DNA of 64,000 nt, taken from Bacillus sp. 165 (lineage in GTDB: Bacteria > Bacillota > Bacilli > Bacillales > Bacillaceae_G). The translations under genes and the position numbers were made by a program. The notes under the pieces were generated by a model that saw only the letters and a program-made list of their open reading frames with translations, had not been told where the DNA came from and searched no databases. The stretch covers positions 62,001 through 126,000 of the forward strand of contig NZ_JAGHKQ010000002.1 in the NCBI RefSeq assembly GCF_017742235.1, in the 5' to 3' direction. This document shows, piece after piece, positions 57,275-64,000 of this stretch. Positions within the stretch are counted from its first letter, which is position 1. Each line of letters opens with the position of its first letter.

Positions 57275-57892
57275 CTAAGAACGCTGATACTTTACTAATG
57301 TGCTTTCTAAAGCTTTTAGCCGTTGCAGCGAAGTAGTGTTGCGTTTGTTAGGATTAGCATTTCCATGCATAATATTATTCGAATCTTTGCTATGATTTCC
57401 ATTGGAATTTGGATCAGGATTTTTTCCTTGCAGGTCTAGATTAGAGTGAAATAAAATATGACCAAGTTCGTGCGCAAGAGTATTTTCACGTGCGGATTTT
57501 GTAAGGATAATATTATAAACGGACGTTTTGTTTATTGGAGCAGGGAAGGCGCGTCCTGTTGCATTGTTGGAGAGAACTCTAGCGTTAGAATAAAAAACGC
57601 CAACTGTAGCTATATTTGGAGACATGCGGATTCTTTTATCAAATAATCGTTGCACTTCACGACTTTGCCGATTATGGTACGAATTATCACCGGTTGGAAC
57701 AGAGTAGTGATCAAGTACAATTATATCTTGTATAATAAAGTTAATTTTCCAAATTTGACTTGCCAATGTAAACTGATTTTTTATTTCGCGGTCTGTGAAG
57801 TTACAGCCTCGTATGGCGAACACACTGGCGTAAACAGAGGGAAGAGCATGTCCGCTTTTTGAAAGCTCTTGATTTTGCTTAAATCTATCCAT
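57275..57892 (-). CDS. Putative zinc metallopeptidase (HExxH), 205 aa
   Basis: ENTLAHELGHILFHS contains an HExxH zinc site (about residues 135-149), and SNNIMHGNANPNKR further on looks like a Met-turn. The N-terminal part has VYASVFAIRGCNF and an R/D-rich segment; there is no signal peptide. The third ligand is not in the metzincin position (HExxHxxGxxH), so the clan is unclear. ATG 57892 has a weak AAGGTTGTG site. It is isolated between yneK and a broken GNAT gene. Could be a toxin, a self-processing factor or a domesticated phage/ImmA-type peptidase; none is shown. Confidence 0.7.
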   Translation of the reverse strand: MDRFKQNQELSKSGHALPSVYASVFAIRGCNFTDREIKNQFTLASQIWKINFIIQDIIVLDHYSVPTGDNSYHNRQSREVQRLFDKRIRMSPNIATVGVFYSNARVLSNNATGRAFPAPINKTSVYNIILTKSARENTLAHELGHILFHSNLDLQGKNPDPNSNGNHSKDSNNIMHGNANPNKRNTTSLQRLKALESTLVKYQRS

Positions 57893-58064
57893 ACTATCAC
57901 AACCTTTTACGTAGAATATAGTGATAGAATATTATACGTAAAAGGTACTAGAATTGCTTTATATATTCGCTGATTTTAAGTAATAGCATGTATAGCCTAA
58001 TTTTGTAAATAAGCCTCTCTTACTCTAGTAGCATCTCTACTGTTGGAAGATTTACTTTATTTTT

Positions 58065-58538
58065 TCATGAGATAGTATCCATGTAACACTTACCCACATC
58101 AGATTTCCGTTCCATAAACATTTCAGGCTGTTCTAGCGGGTTAAATCCGCGTGGGGCATACAACCCGTGTGCGTCAGCGGTAGCCAATAAAAAACGGGTT
58201 CCCTGTAAACGCGGATGTTCTACAATGGTTTGCACGAGCCACTTTCTTAGTCCTTTTCCCCGATATACCGGGAGTATGAAAACATCAGAAAGCCAAGCGA
58301 AACGAACAAAATCAGTGACGACTCTCGCAAATTCAATTAATGCGCCGTTTTGTTCCGGATTTCCTTTTTATACTCCATAGCACAGCTGCGAATTACGAAG
58401 TGTTTCTTCAATTAATTCCTGGTCTATCCCTCGAGCCCGATAAGATTGTTCACTTGAAAATTGATGAATAATATCTATGTTCAAATGAGCTTTATCTGTC
58501 GTTATATAAAAATTACCTTCTTGTTTCTCTACATTCAT
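58065..58538 (-). pseudogene. GNAT acetyltransferase with one in-frame nonsense codon
   Basis: Reading ATG 58538 leftward gives MNVEKQEGNFYITTDKAHLN through QLCYGV, then TAA at 58370-58368 (codon 57), then an intact frame KGNPEQNGALIEFARVV, AWLSDVFILPVYRGKGLRKWL (acetyl-CoA loop) and ATADAHGLYAPRGFNPLE to TGA at 58065-58067. The 158-codon frame is otherwise complete and in register, so one change (probably TAT to TAA) inactivates it. The damage looks recent. Start site weak. Confidence 0.82.
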
Positions 58539-58678
58539 CTTTCATTTTCCTAAATACTCTACATATAGTATACGGCACATGTTTTGAAATTCTTTCTTTT
58601 ATTTTGGAAGTAGAAGGGATTTTTATCTACTATAACGAAATGTAATTAACATTTAATTTATAAAGAAGGTGCTGCAAT

Positions 58679-59518
58679 ATGATTACACTAACTTCGTATA
58701 CAAATGTAATGAAATTCAAACAAGATGTTATCCCGTTTTTAGAAAGGCATGAGGGCGAAAATAATTTGCCTCTAGGAGTTTTGGCAGGTCTTGCTGAAGA
58801 TGCAGAGCCGCAGTTTATGGCTACATTTGTAAAGAACGGAGAGCTAGTGTTAGTCCTCCTGCAAACGCATCCTCGACAGATGATTGCAGCAAAGCCGGAA
58901 TATTTAACGAAAGAAGAAATTCGTGAGATAGCAGAGCTGCTGCATAAAACATACCCGCAAGTACCAGGGATTGTTGGAGAAACTAGTTTTATAACGGAGC
59001 TAGCCCCGCACCTTTCTCATATGCAAGGCAGGAAGCATTATGTTCATATCAATCAAGGAATATATGTATTAACGAAAATAAAGAAAGCTGCTGAAATGAC
59101 AGGTATCCTTCGGAAAGCAGATGACACAGACATTGTACTCGCTACAGATTGGATTTATGCATTTGCGACAGAAATAGGTGAACCGATGGAGAAAGAAGAA
59201 GCAGACAAGCGTGCCACAGATATGATAGAGAAGGGGCGTTTGTATTTATGGGAGGTAGACGGTACTCCAGTATCGATGGCGGCTGCTACTCGTCCGACAA
59301 AACACAATATTACAGTAAGCTATGTGTATACACCGGTTGCGGAACGCAAAAAAGGTCATGCATCGAACTGTGTGGCAGCACTTACACAAGTGCTGTTGGA
59401 TGCTGGTTATCAAACGACATCGCTTTATACAGATTTAGCAAATCCAACCTCCAATAAAATTTACATGGAAATCGGGTACGAATTTGTTATGAATTCGGTG
59501 TTAATACTTATGAAATAG
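58679..59518 (+). CDS. GNAT-family acetyltransferase, 279 aa
   Basis: Two-part protein: an N-terminal domain (about 1-130) ending near HINQGIYVL, and a C-terminal GNAT domain with VSYVYTPVAERKKGHASNCVAALTQ (acetyl-CoA loop RKKGHA) and NPTSNKIYMEIGYE. This layout is common in Bacillus predicted acetyltransferases (COG3393-like). RBS GAAGGTG. Substrate unknown. It may compensate for the divergent broken GNAT gene only by coincidence. Confidence 0.85.
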   Translation: MITLTSYTNVMKFKQDVIPFLERHEGENNLPLGVLAGLAEDAEPQFMATFVKNGELVLVLLQTHPRQMIAAKPEYLTKEEIREIAELLHKTYPQVPGIVGETSFITELAPHLSHMQGRKHYVHINQGIYVLTKIKKAAEMTGILRKADDTDIVLATDWIYAFATEIGEPMEKEEADKRATDMIEKGRLYLWEVDGTPVSMAAATRPTKHNITVSYVYTPVAERKKGHASNCVAALTQVLLDAGYQTTSLYTDLANPTSNKIYMEIGYEFVMNSVLILMK

Positions 59519-59554
59519 TAGAGTTGCTTTTTTTATGAGAAGGAGGAGGGAGAG

Positions 59555-60073
59555 ATGGGGGAGAAAAAGAGTATCCAAATAAGCATGGCGGTAGTAAGTA
59601 TATTAGGGATTACAACTTTATGTTTTTTATACTGGGCTCAAATAGTCCAGAAGGTACAAAACGTTGTGCAGTTATTTCAAGAGGAGCAAACTGCTGCACA
59701 AGAAGAGAAAGCGCCGATAGAAACAGGGTTTAGTCAAGATATTTACAAATATACAGACAAGGATATTCAAGTGACGCTGAATAAAATGTCTCACCAAAAA
59801 GTAGCCGCAGGCGAAAAATGGGGATTTATAGCTATTACTTCCGAGAGAGTAGATTCATTGATAGAAATGATTGAAACGCGAAAGAATGAGCTCCAAAATG
59901 AAAATTTCTATTTAGAGATTTTGAAGAGGTGGAAAAAGAACGATTTTTCTAAAGCAGTAAACGATCATAATATTATATGGGAAATGCAAAATGGAAATAT
60001 CGGGAAGGCAACCAAATTACTCAATCCAGAAGAAGAACAGCAATATATTAAAAGGACAAAAGACGAGGGATAA
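59555..60073 (+). CDS. DUF6241-type membrane-anchored protein
   Basis: A 172-aa protein: short cytoplasmic start, one transmembrane helix (ISMAVVSILGITTLCFLYWAQ, about 9-29), a coiled-coil-like Gln/Glu-rich segment, then an extracellular domain with VTLNKMSHQKVAAGEKWGFI and RWKKNDFSKAVNDHNIIW. Resembles DUF6241 proteins of Bacillus; function unknown. RBS AGAAGGAGGAGGGAG is extremely strong. It starts 36 bp after the acetyltransferase and is probably co-transcribed. Confidence 0.75.
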   Translation: MGEKKSIQISMAVVSILGITTLCFLYWAQIVQKVQNVVQLFQEEQTAAQEEKAPIETGFSQDIYKYTDKDIQVTLNKMSHQKVAAGEKWGFIAITSERVDSLIEMIETRKNELQNENFYLEILKRWKKNDFSKAVNDHNIIWEMQNGNIGKATKLLNPEEEQQYIKRTKDEG

Positions 60074-60093
60074 AGGGATATATAATCCTACCC

Positions 60094-60109
60094 AATGATA
60101 CGTATCATT
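60094..60109. repeat. Perfect 16-bp palindrome before hutP
   Basis: AATGATACGTATCATT is fully self-complementary and has no T tract; it lies 62 bp upstream of the hut -35 hexamer. Candidate operator, unassigned. Confidence 0.6.
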
Positions 60110-60171
60110 CTATATTATTCCGTACGTGCAACCTATTTTTAAAGAATAAGGAATATTAGAAAAATTTTATC

Positions 60172-60200
60172 TTGACGAATAGAACGCTTTCTTTTACACT
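60172..60200 (+). promoter_or_regulatory. hut operon promoter with candidate CcpA (cre) site
   Basis: TTGACG (60172-60177) and TACACT (60195-60200) with 17-nt spacing. The spacer (60179-60193) read on the minus strand, AAGAAAGCGTTCTAT, fits the cre consensus WTGNAANCGNWNNCW with two mismatches. Catabolite repression of hut by CcpA is known in B. subtilis. Confidence 0.65.
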
Positions 60201-60248
60201 TGAATTAGTTATTAGTCAATTTAGAAAATTAGGAAAGAGAGAACATCT

Positions 60249-60692
60249 ATGTCACTGAAAGCACAAAAGCGAATTGGACGTGCAGCAATGCTTTTAGCAT
60301 TAAGCGAAAATGGAGAAACGTTGTTACCGTCCCCACTCCCGAATGACTGGCTATATTGCACAGGTAAGGTCGGGTCAATGGATTCGCAAAAAGTAGTGGC
60401 TGCGATGGAAACAGCAGCGAAAAATCAACATATTATTAATACAGATGTATACAGGGAATCGCATGCATTATATCATGCCATTATGGAGGCACTTCATGGT
60501 GTAACGCGAGGACAGGTGCAGCTGGGAGATGTCCTTCGTACAGTAGGACTGCGATTTGCTATTGTGCGCGGCAATCCATATGAGTCCGAAGCAGAGGGAG
60601 ATTGGATTGCGGTAGCGTTATACGGCACAATTGGAGCGCCTGTAAGAGGATATGAGCATGAAGCAATTGGATTAGGAATCAATCATATGTAA
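60249..60692 (+). CDS. hutP: Hut operon RNA-binding antiterminator HutP
   Basis: A 147-aa HutP, same length as the B. subtilis protein. It includes [49 protein letters not shown] and the C-terminal [22 protein letters not shown]. With L-histidine and Mg it binds UAG/NAG-rich mRNA and prevents termination before hutH. RBS AGGAAAGAGAG. It is the first gene of the hut cluster. Confidence 0.95.
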   Translation: MSLKAQKRIGRAAMLLALSENGETLLPSPLPNDWLYCTGKVGSMDSQKVVAAMETAAKNQHIINTDVYRESHALYHAIMEALHGVTRGQVQLGDVLRTVGLRFAIVRGNPYESEAEGDWIAVALYGTIGAPVRGYEHEAIGLGINHM

Positions 60693-60699
60693 AAGCCCA

Positions 60700-60780
60700 T
60701 AGTTTATTAGTCTAATAGGGGGCCTTACTTTTGAAGACAAGATATTGTGTTCAAAGGTAGGCCTCTTTTTGCTTTTTTTT
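60700..60780 (+). promoter_or_regulatory. HutP-controlled terminator/antiterminator region
   Basis: Three UAG triplets at 60700, 60708 and 60716 recur at exact 8-nt intervals, followed by a hairpin (GGGGCCTTAC-rich left arm at about 60718-60735, right arm TTCAAAGGTAGGCCTC at 60750-60764, one bulge) and T-rich tail TTTTTGCTTTTTTTT. This is the layout expected for HutP sites overlapping the hut terminator. Confidence 0.8.
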
Positions 60781-60801
60781 CAATATTGGGAGGGAGAATT
60801 T

Positions 60802-62313
60802 ATGATTACGTTAACAGGACAGACACTAGATTTAAAGAAAATGGCAAAAGTGTTATATGAAAACGAAAAAATAGAAGCATGCGCACAAAGTATGCAAAAG
60901 GTGGCAGAATGCCGCCAAGCGGTAGAGAAAATTGTCAATGAAGGCAAGGTTGTCTATGGCATTACAACTGGATTTGGGAAGTTCAGTGATGTGTTAATTG
61001 AAAAAAATGATGTGGAAGACCTTCAGCATAACTTGATTTTATCGCATGCTTGCGGCGTAGGTGAGCCATTTCCGGAAATTGTATCGCGTGCGATGCTGGT
61101 ATTACGCGCAAATACGTTACTAAAAGGATTTTCCGGTGTGCGTCCTATCGTTGTAGAAATGTTACTGGAGCTTGTAAACCGCAATATCCATCCGGTTATT
61201 CCACAGCAAGGTTCCCTTGGAGCGAGCGGGGACTTAGCGCCATTATCTCACTTGGTTCTCGTTTTACTGGGAGAAGGAGAGGTATTTTATAACGGTGAAC
61301 GCGTTCATTCTATGGTCGCTTTAACGAAGGAAGGATTAACACCAATTACCCTGCAAGCGAAAGAAGGCTTGGCTCTTATTAACGGAACGCAAGCTATGAC
61401 GGCGATGGGGATTGTATCTTATTTAGAAGCAGAACAGCTTGCCTATCAGTCTGAGCTCATCGCTTCACTTACGTTAGAGGGTCTGCGAGGCATTATAGAT
61501 GCGTTTGATGAAAATATACATGCAGCTAGAGGATATAAAGAACAAATGGAAGTGGCAGAGCGTATTCGTCAGATTTTACAAGACAGCAGCTTGATTACAA
61601 AGCAAGGAGAAATTCGCGTTCAAGATGCATATTCTTTACGCTGCATTCCACAAGTACACGGTGCAACATGGCAGGCGCTGAATTATGTAAAAGAAAAGCT
61701 GGAAATAGAAATGAATGCGGCGACAGATAATCCTCTTATTTTTGAAAACGGAGAAAAAGTAATTTCCGGCGGAAACTTCCACGGACAGCCAATTGCATTT
61801 GCGATGGACTTTTTAGCTATTGCAATAGCAGAGCTTGCGAATATTTCCGAACGCCGTATTGAGCGTCTTGTGAATCCGCAATTAAACGATTTACCGCCGT
61901 TTTTAAGCCCGCAGCCTGGCCTGCAATCCGGAGCAATGATAATGCAGTATTGTGCGGCTTCGTTAGTATCTGAAAACAAAACGTTAGCACATCCGGCGAG
62001 CGTGGATTCTATTCCGTCTTCCGCGAATCAAGAAGATCATGTCAGCATGGGCACAATCGGATCTCGTCATGCACATCAAATTGTGCAAAACGTTCGCCGC
62101 GTGTTGGCGATTGAAATGATTTGCGCGCTGCAAGCAACTGAATTCAGAGGTGTAGAAAAAATGGCTTCTCAAACAAAGGCATTTTACTACCAAGGGCGAC
62201 AAGTTGTTCCGTCTATTACGAAAGACCGTGTATTTTCAACGGATATTGAAGAACTAACAAAATGGTTGAAAACAGCAGCTTGGTCAGTTAACCGTTTAGA
62301 AACAACAAATTAA
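60802..62313 (+). CDS. hutH: Histidine ammonia-lyase
   Basis: A 503-aa enzyme converting L-histidine to trans-urocanate and ammonia. The MIO cofactor arises from Ala-Ser-Gly in [15 protein letters not shown]; other hallmarks are [44 protein letters not shown], and [21 protein letters not shown] 60802 has GGAGGGAGA; an earlier in-frame start at 60745 lies inside the terminator. Second gene of the operon. Confidence 0.98.
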   Translation: MITLTGQTLDLKKMAKVLYENEKIEACAQSMQKVAECRQAVEKIVNEGKVVYGITTGFGKFSDVLIEKNDVEDLQHNLILSHACGVGEPFPEIVSRAMLVLRANTLLKGFSGVRPIVVEMLLELVNRNIHPVIPQQGSLGASGDLAPLSHLVLVLLGEGEVFYNGERVHSMVALTKEGLTPITLQAKEGLALINGTQAMTAMGIVSYLEAEQLAYQSELIASLTLEGLRGIIDAFDENIHAARGYKEQMEVAERIRQILQDSSLITKQGEIRVQDAYSLRCIPQVHGATWQALNYVKEKLEIEMNAATDNPLIFENGEKVISGGNFHGQPIAFAMDFLAIAIAELANISERRIERLVNPQLNDLPPFLSPQPGLQSGAMIMQYCAASLVSENKTLAHPASVDSIPSSANQEDHVSMGTIGSRHAHQIVQNVRRVLAIEMICALQATEFRGVEKMASQTKAFYYQGRQVVPSITKDRVFSTDIEELTKWLKTAAWSVNRLETTN

Positions 62314-62328
62314 AAGGAGAGAATAACC

Positions 62329-63987
62329 ATGGAAAAAACAGAAAAAATTATTCGTGCGCCACGAGGAACAGAATTGAATACGAAGGGCTGGATTCAAGAA
62401 GCAGCGCTTCGCATGCTGATGAACAACCTAGATCCGGAAGTTGCAGAAAAACCGGAAGAATTAGTAGTGTATGGCGGTATTGGTAAAGCAGCTCGCAACT
62501 GGGAGAGTTTTTCCAAGATTGTAGACACATTAAAAAACTTAGAAAACGATGAAACATTATTAGTTCAATCTGGAAAGCCGGTTGCAGTATTTAAATCTCA
62601 TGAAGATGCACCGCGTGTGCTGCTTGCTAACTCTAATCTTGTTCCGAAGTGGGCAACATGGGAGCATTTCCGTGAATTAGAGAAAAAAGGCTTAATGATG
62701 TACGGTCAAATGACAGCAGGAAGCTGGATTTATATCGGCACGCAAGGAATCTTACAAGGAACGTATGAAACGTTTGGGGAAGCTGCAAATCAGCATTTCA
62801 ATGGTTCTTTAAAAGGGACGATAACAGTAACTGCAGGTCTTGGCGGTATGGGTGGAGCACAGCCTCTTGCTGTTACAATGAACGGCGGTGTAGTGATTGC
62901 GATTGATGTGGATCGTCATCGTATTGAACGAAGATTAGAAACAAAGTATTGTGACATCCTTACGGAATCTTTAGACGAAGCATTGATGATTGCACAGGAA
63001 TATAAAGAGAAACAAGAGCCGCTATCAATCGGATTGCTAGGCAATGCAGCTGAAATTCTGCCGGAGCTTGTAAAACGCGGAATTACACCGGATTTATTGA
63101 CTGACCAAACATCAGCACATGATCCGTTGCATGGATATTTGCCAATCGGTATGACGCTTGAAGAAGCGGAAGCGATGCGAACAAATAATCCAGACGAATT
63201 AATCCGTCTTGCGAAAAAGAGCATGGCTGTTCATGTAGAAGCAATGCTTGAGCTGCAAACGAGAGGTGCTATCACTTTCGATTACGGTAATAATATTCGT
63301 CAAGTTGCATTTGATGAAGGTGTACAAAATGCTTTTGATTTCCCTGGATTTGTACCGGCGTTTATTCGTCCACTGTTCTGTGAAGGAAAAGGACCATTCC
63401 GCTGGGTAGCATTATCCGGTGATCCAGAGGATATTTATAAAACAGATGAAGTTATTTTACGTGAATTTGCTGATAATACTCATTTATGCAATTGGATTAA
63501 GATGGCTCGTGAAAAGGTAGAGTTCCAAGGGTTACCATCCCGTATTTGCTGGTTAGGGTACGGTGAACGCGCGAAATTTGGACGCATTATTAATGAAATG
63601 GTAGCAAAAGGAGAGCTGTCTGCACCGATCGTTATCGGCCGTGACCACCTGGACTGTGGATCTGTTGCGTCTCCTAACCGTGAAACAGAAGCTATGAAGG
63701 ATGGCAGTGATGCAGTGGCAGACTGGCCAATTTTAAACGCATTAATCAACGGTGTTAACGGTGCAAGCTGGGTATCTCTTCACCACGGCGGCGGTGTAGG
63801 TATGGGATATTCTTTACACTCAGGAATGGTTATTGTTGCAGATGGAACAGAAAAAGCGGCTAAGCGCTTAGAACGTGTCTTGACTTCTGACCCTGGTATG
63901 GGTGTAGTTCGCCATGTGGATGCAGGCTATGATTTAGCTGTACAAACGGCAAAAGAAAAAGGCGTTCATATCCCAATGATGGACTAA
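62329..63987 (+). CDS. hutU: Urocanate hydratase
   Basis: A 552-aa urocanase, full length. The NAD-binding loop is [15 protein letters not shown], and the family signature with the catalytic cysteine is near [26 protein letters not shown] and [19 protein letters not shown] are also typical. It turns urocanate into 4-imidazolone-5-propionate using NAD as an electrophile. ATG follows AAAGGAGAG, 15 bp after hutH. The stop lies 13 bp before the window end, so hutI and later genes would follow outside. Confidence 0.98.
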   Translation: MEKTEKIIRAPRGTELNTKGWIQEAALRMLMNNLDPEVAEKPEELVVYGGIGKAARNWESFSKIVDTLKNLENDETLLVQSGKPVAVFKSHEDAPRVLLANSNLVPKWATWEHFRELEKKGLMMYGQMTAGSWIYIGTQGILQGTYETFGEAANQHFNGSLKGTITVTAGLGGMGGAQPLAVTMNGGVVIAIDVDRHRIERRLETKYCDILTESLDEALMIAQEYKEKQEPLSIGLLGNAAEILPELVKRGITPDLLTDQTSAHDPLHGYLPIGMTLEEAEAMRTNNPDELIRLAKKSMAVHVEAMLELQTRGAITFDYGNNIRQVAFDEGVQNAFDFPGFVPAFIRPLFCEGKGPFRWVALSGDPEDIYKTDEVILREFADNTHLCNWIKMAREKVEFQGLPSRICWLGYGERAKFGRIINEMVAKGELSAPIVIGRDHLDCGSVASPNRETEAMKDGSDAVADWPILNALINGVNGASWVSLHHGGGVGMGYSLHSGMVIVADGTEKAAKRLERVLTSDPGMGVVRHVDAGYDLAVQTAKEKGVHIPMMD

Positions 63988-64000
63988 TGACAAATCATGC

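Overview
The window is a stretch of low-GC Firmicute chromosome, most likely from a Bacillus (sensu lato) species. Gene order and protein identities match the Bacillus backbone: miaB-ricA-cotE-mutS-mutL, then miaA-hfq-spoVK-hflX-ynbB-glnR-glnA, then lexA-yneB-ynzC-tkt-sirA-yneF, then ccdA-ccdC-yneK, and finally hutPHU. Spore genes (cotE, spoVK, sirA), GlnR-type operators, a LexA box of the Gram-positive type and many TTG/GTG starts all fit. Korarchaeal-type 2-oxoacid:ferredoxin oxidoreductase (korAB) and threonine dehydrogenase next to miaB resemble the B. cereus side of the genus, but the species cannot be fixed from the sequence alone.

Layout. 0-11 kb: central metabolism (korAB, tdh), tRNA modification (miaB), the developmental regulator ricA, coat protein cotE, mismatch repair mutSL, and a cell-wall amidase. 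11-16.7 kb: a small-protein gene, an orphan right-handed beta-helix protein, miaA-hfq, and a Xer-like protein that has lost most catalytic residues. 16.7-24.3 kb: spoVK, a poly-gamma-glutamate hydrolase-like gene, two tiny minus-strand genes, a TRIC-type channel, hflX, ynbB, and the autoregulated glnRA nitrogen operon.

24.3-38.2 kb: an accessory block of three large secreted subtilases. Two (1368 and 1367 aa) are paralogues that end in a dockerin-like calcium repeat followed by the same short tail. The third (1172 aa) is of the lactocepin/C5a-peptidase type. An unrecognised, cysteine-rich 202-aa gene lies between them. Long AT-rich leaders contain a strong hairpin and a shared 30-bp block.

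38.4-50.8 kb: a GNAT acetyltransferase, a frameshifted LysE-type exporter, the SOS locus (lexA and divergent yneB, without yneA), ynzC, tkt, sirA with a Spo0A box, yneF, an asymmetric heterodimeric ABC exporter, an alkaline phosphatase and a lipoprotein. 50.8-54.1 kb: a PadR regulator, twin DUF1048 genes and a DrrAB-like ABC transporter, preceded by four diverged DNA repeats spaced about 101-110 bp apart. This array is the most unusual non-coding structure in the window. 54.4-60.1 kb: a region of decay and small genes: a DnaD-type pseudogene, ccdA-ccdC, yneK, a putative metallopeptidase, a GNAT pseudogene with one nonsense codon, an intact GNAT gene and a DUF6241 protein. 60.2-64 kb: histidine utilisation genes hutP-hutH-hutU with a promoter, a candidate cre site and an antiterminator region. 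No rRNA, tRNA, CRISPR array or insertion sequence was seen.
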